From DASPWW01 sp035637595 (GTDB taxonomy: Bacteria > Actinomycetota > Thermoleophilia > Solirubrobacterales > 70-9): a stretch of 64,000 nucleotides of DNA. A model generated the notes under the pieces. It worked only from the letters and a program-made list of their open reading frames with translations, was not told the DNA's origin and searched no databases. Where the stretch lies: contig DASPWW010000101.1 in NCBI GenBank assembly GCA_035637595.1, positions 1 to 64,000 on the forward strand, read 5' to 3'. Position 1 is the stretch's first letter; each line of letters starts with the position of its first letter. Made by a program: the position numbers and the translations under genes. Of this stretch, positions 62,555-64,000 are shown in pieces.

Positions 62555-63346
62555 ATGCCAACCCCTGCCGCATTCTTCGACCTCGACCGCACCCTGATGG
62601 CGGGGTCCTCGGGGATGCATTTCGGCCGCGCCGCGTTCCGCACCGGCATGGTGGGGCGCAGGCGCCTTTTGCGCTGGGGGATCGACCACGTCAAGTTCCG
62701 GCTTCGGGGGTCGACCGACGAACGCACCGAGCAGCTTCTCGCCGAGGTCAAGGAGCTGCTCGCCGGGGTGCCCGAGCGCGACATCGCCCGCATGGCCCCC
62801 GACCTGCTGGCGGGGATCCTGCCCCGCATCTACCCCCAGATGGTCGACGAGGTGAGGGCTCACCAGGACGCCGGCCGTCCGACGTTCATCGTCAGCGCCG
62901 CCGGCAACGAGCTCGTCGTGCTGCTGGCCCGCGTGCTCGGGATGGAGGGCGGGATCGGGACCGCCTATGCGGTGGACGCCGCCGGCCTTCTGACCGGCGA
63001 TCTCGACGGCCCGTTCATGTACGGCGAGGGCAAGGTCGAGGCGATGCGGCGCTTCGCCGACGAGCACGAGATCGACCTCGGCGCCTCATGGGCGTACTCC
63101 GACTCGGCCTCGGACCTGCCGATGCTGCGTGCCGTCGGAAACCCCGTCGTCGTCAACCCCGATGCCGAGCTCTTCGACGTCGCCAGGCGGCAGGGGTGGC
63201 GGGTGATGCGCTTCGAGCGCCTGGGGCGCCGGCTCGTGATCGCGGGGACGACCATCGCCGCGGCGGCGATCGGCGGCAGCGGAACCTGGCTCGCGGCGCG
63301 CAGCAGGACCCGGGGGAAGCTGCCGCGGCGAACGCTGCGGCGCTAG
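62555..63346 (+). CDS. HAD-IB family phosphatase (SerB-like)
   Basis: 263-residue haloacid-dehalogenase-superfamily hydrolase. Motif I is FFDLDRTLMAG with nucleophile Asp10 and acid Asp12; motif II is in TFIVSAAGNE; motif III/IV is GEGKVEAMR and YSDSASDLPML. The cap region is of the IB type (helical insert at about 20-95). The C-terminus adds a hydrophobic segment (LVIAGTTIAAAAIGGSGTWLA), possibly a membrane anchor. The phosphorylated substrate is unknown; some relatives act on phospholipid or CDP-diacylglycerol pathways. Confidence 0.87.
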   Translation: MPTPAAFFDLDRTLMAGSSGMHFGRAAFRTGMVGRRRLLRWGIDHVKFRLRGSTDERTEQLLAEVKELLAGVPERDIARMAPDLLAGILPRIYPQMVDEVRAHQDAGRPTFIVSAAGNELVVLLARVLGMEGGIGTAYAVDAAGLLTGDLDGPFMYGEGKVEAMRRFADEHEIDLGASWAYSDSASDLPMLRAVGNPVVVNPDAELFDVARRQGWRVMRFERLGRRLVIAGTTIAAAAIGGSGTWLAARSRTRGKLPRRTLRR

Positions 63347-63359
63347 GCTCGCGACGCCG

Positions 63360-64000
63360 ATGGACCCCGCCGAGCTCGCCTTCTCCGGGATCGCGCGGCA
63401 GGCTGAGCTCGTGCGCGGCGGCGAGGTCTCCTCGCGTGAGCTGGTCGAGCTCTACCTGGAGCGGATCGAGGGCCTCGATCCGCGGATCAACTCGTTTCGC
63501 GTGGTGATGGCCGAGAAGGCGCTGGCAGAAGCCGATCGCGCCGACTCGCGGCGGGGATCGGGCGACGAGCTGGCGCTGCTCGGGGTCCCCGTCGCGATCA
63601 AGGACGGGGTCGACGTCGAGGGTGAGATCACCGCCCACGGGGTGGCGGGGTTCGAGGAGCCGGCGACCGAGGACGCCGACATGGTGAGGCGGCTGCGCGA
63701 CGCCGGCGCGGTCGTGATCGGCAAGACCAACCTCCCCGAGCTGGCGATCTACGGCTTCACCGAGTCCAAGACGTGGGGGGTGACGCGCAATCCCTGGAAC
63801 GTGGACCGCACCACAGGAGGGTCGAGCGGGGGCAGCGGCGCCGCCGTCGCGGCGGGCCTGGTGGGCGGTGCCTCGGCATCCGACGGAGCGGGCTCGATCC
63901 GCATCCCGGCGACCAACTGCGGGCTGTTCGGCCTCAAGCCCCAGCGCGGTCGCGTCTCGATGGCGCCGGACCTCTACGTCGACGACGGACAGCACTGGCA
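63360..64000 (+). CDS. Amidase signature family protein, 3' end beyond the window
   Basis: First 213 residues of an amidase (AS family). The Ser-cisSer-Lys triad is visible: Lys in VPVAIKDGVDVEGE, the middle serine in TTGGSSGGSGAAVAAG, and the nucleophile serine in ASDGAGSIRIPATNCGLFG. The start MDPAELAFSGIARQAELVRG fits relatives such as fungal-type acetamidases and GatA. No gatC or gatB is seen upstream, so a general amidase is more likely than GatA. ATG 63360 lies 13 bases after the HAD stop codon. Confidence 0.92.
   Translation, partial: MDPAELAFSGIARQAELVRGGEVSSRELVELYLERIEGLDPRINSFRVVMAEKALAEADRADSRRGSGDELALLGVPVAIKDGVDVEGEITAHGVAGFEEPATEDADMVRRLRDAGAVVIGKTNLPELAIYGFTESKTWGVTRNPWNVDRTTGGSSGGSGAAVAAGLVGGASASDGAGSIRIPATNCGLFGLKPQRGRVSMAPDLYVDDGQHW

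Noticed and set aside
1..64000. CRISPR arrays, insertion sequences, prophage, rRNA or tRNA genes, replication origin
   Set aside because: None seen: no regularly spaced repeats, transposase or integrase motifs, or RNA gene signatures on either strand.

Overview
The window looks like chromosomal DNA of a very GC-rich actinobacterium, most probably class Thermoleophilia (Solirubrobacterales-like). The pointers are actinobacterial families (EgtB/EgtD, a paired ArsA/Get3-like ATPase, an F420-type luciferase-like oxidoreductase, DUF4235), a housekeeping sigma factor, FtsZ, and a dense run of small, often divergent transcription units. No rRNA, tRNA, CRISPR array, phage or intact insertion sequence was recognised. 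The taxon call is inference; the gene families are read from the protein sequences.

Layout. 1-8300: a short-chain dehydrogenase, a minimal ergothioneine pair (egtB-egtD), a Ser/Thr kinase, a beta-lactamase-like lipoprotein, an LLM-class oxidoreductase, a small membrane protein and glpX. 8300-12200: YihY-type membrane protein, primary sigma factor, PilT ATPase. 12400-21600: HxlR regulator, an unknown 578-residue protein, the ArsA-like pair, a ParA-FtsZ-gamma-glutamyltransferase operon. 21600-33200: TetR regulator, two paralogous ECF sigma factors with an unusual arginine-rich N-terminal domain, two tiny related proteins beside the second sigma gene, a Tat-exported phospholipase C-like enzyme, and a 1780-residue secreted phosphoesterase with propeller, Calx-beta and RTX-like repeats. 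33200-41500: Lon-substrate-domain protein, amine oxidase, DipZ, then methyltransferase-GH57-GT4 genes in the same order as mycobacterial Rv3030-Rv3032 (methylglucose lipopolysaccharide synthesis). 41500-42900: a lower-GC patch with a lipoprotein gene, ending in a second copy of the GT4 3' end. 42900-48200: cytochrome bd genes preceded by an unannotated 46-residue membrane protein, DUF2294, a DNA ligase, a CsbD-like protein. 48200-64000: acyltransferase, MeaB, PRC-barrel pair, MshEN membrane protein, two coiled-coil proteins, acyl-CoA dehydrogenase and thioesterase, SCP2-like protein, GGDEF-EAL protein, leucyl aminopeptidase, thiolase, a RES-Xre toxin-antitoxin pair, a HAD hydrolase and a truncated amidase.

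Two themes run through the window. First, many genes carry a -10-like TANNNT hexamer exactly 6-7 bases before the start codon, the geometry of leaderless mRNAs; in some divergent pairs the -10 hexamers of the two strands overlap. Second, three genes (egtB, a MshEN-domain gene and pepA) have no ATG, GTG or TTG at a position that would preserve their conserved N-terminus, and each has an in-frame ATC at the right place. Two of these ATC codons sit 6 or 7 bases after a -10-like hexamer and the third 8 bases after a Shine-Dalgarno-like run. Natural AUC initiation is the most unusual reading of this window and deserves a direct check.
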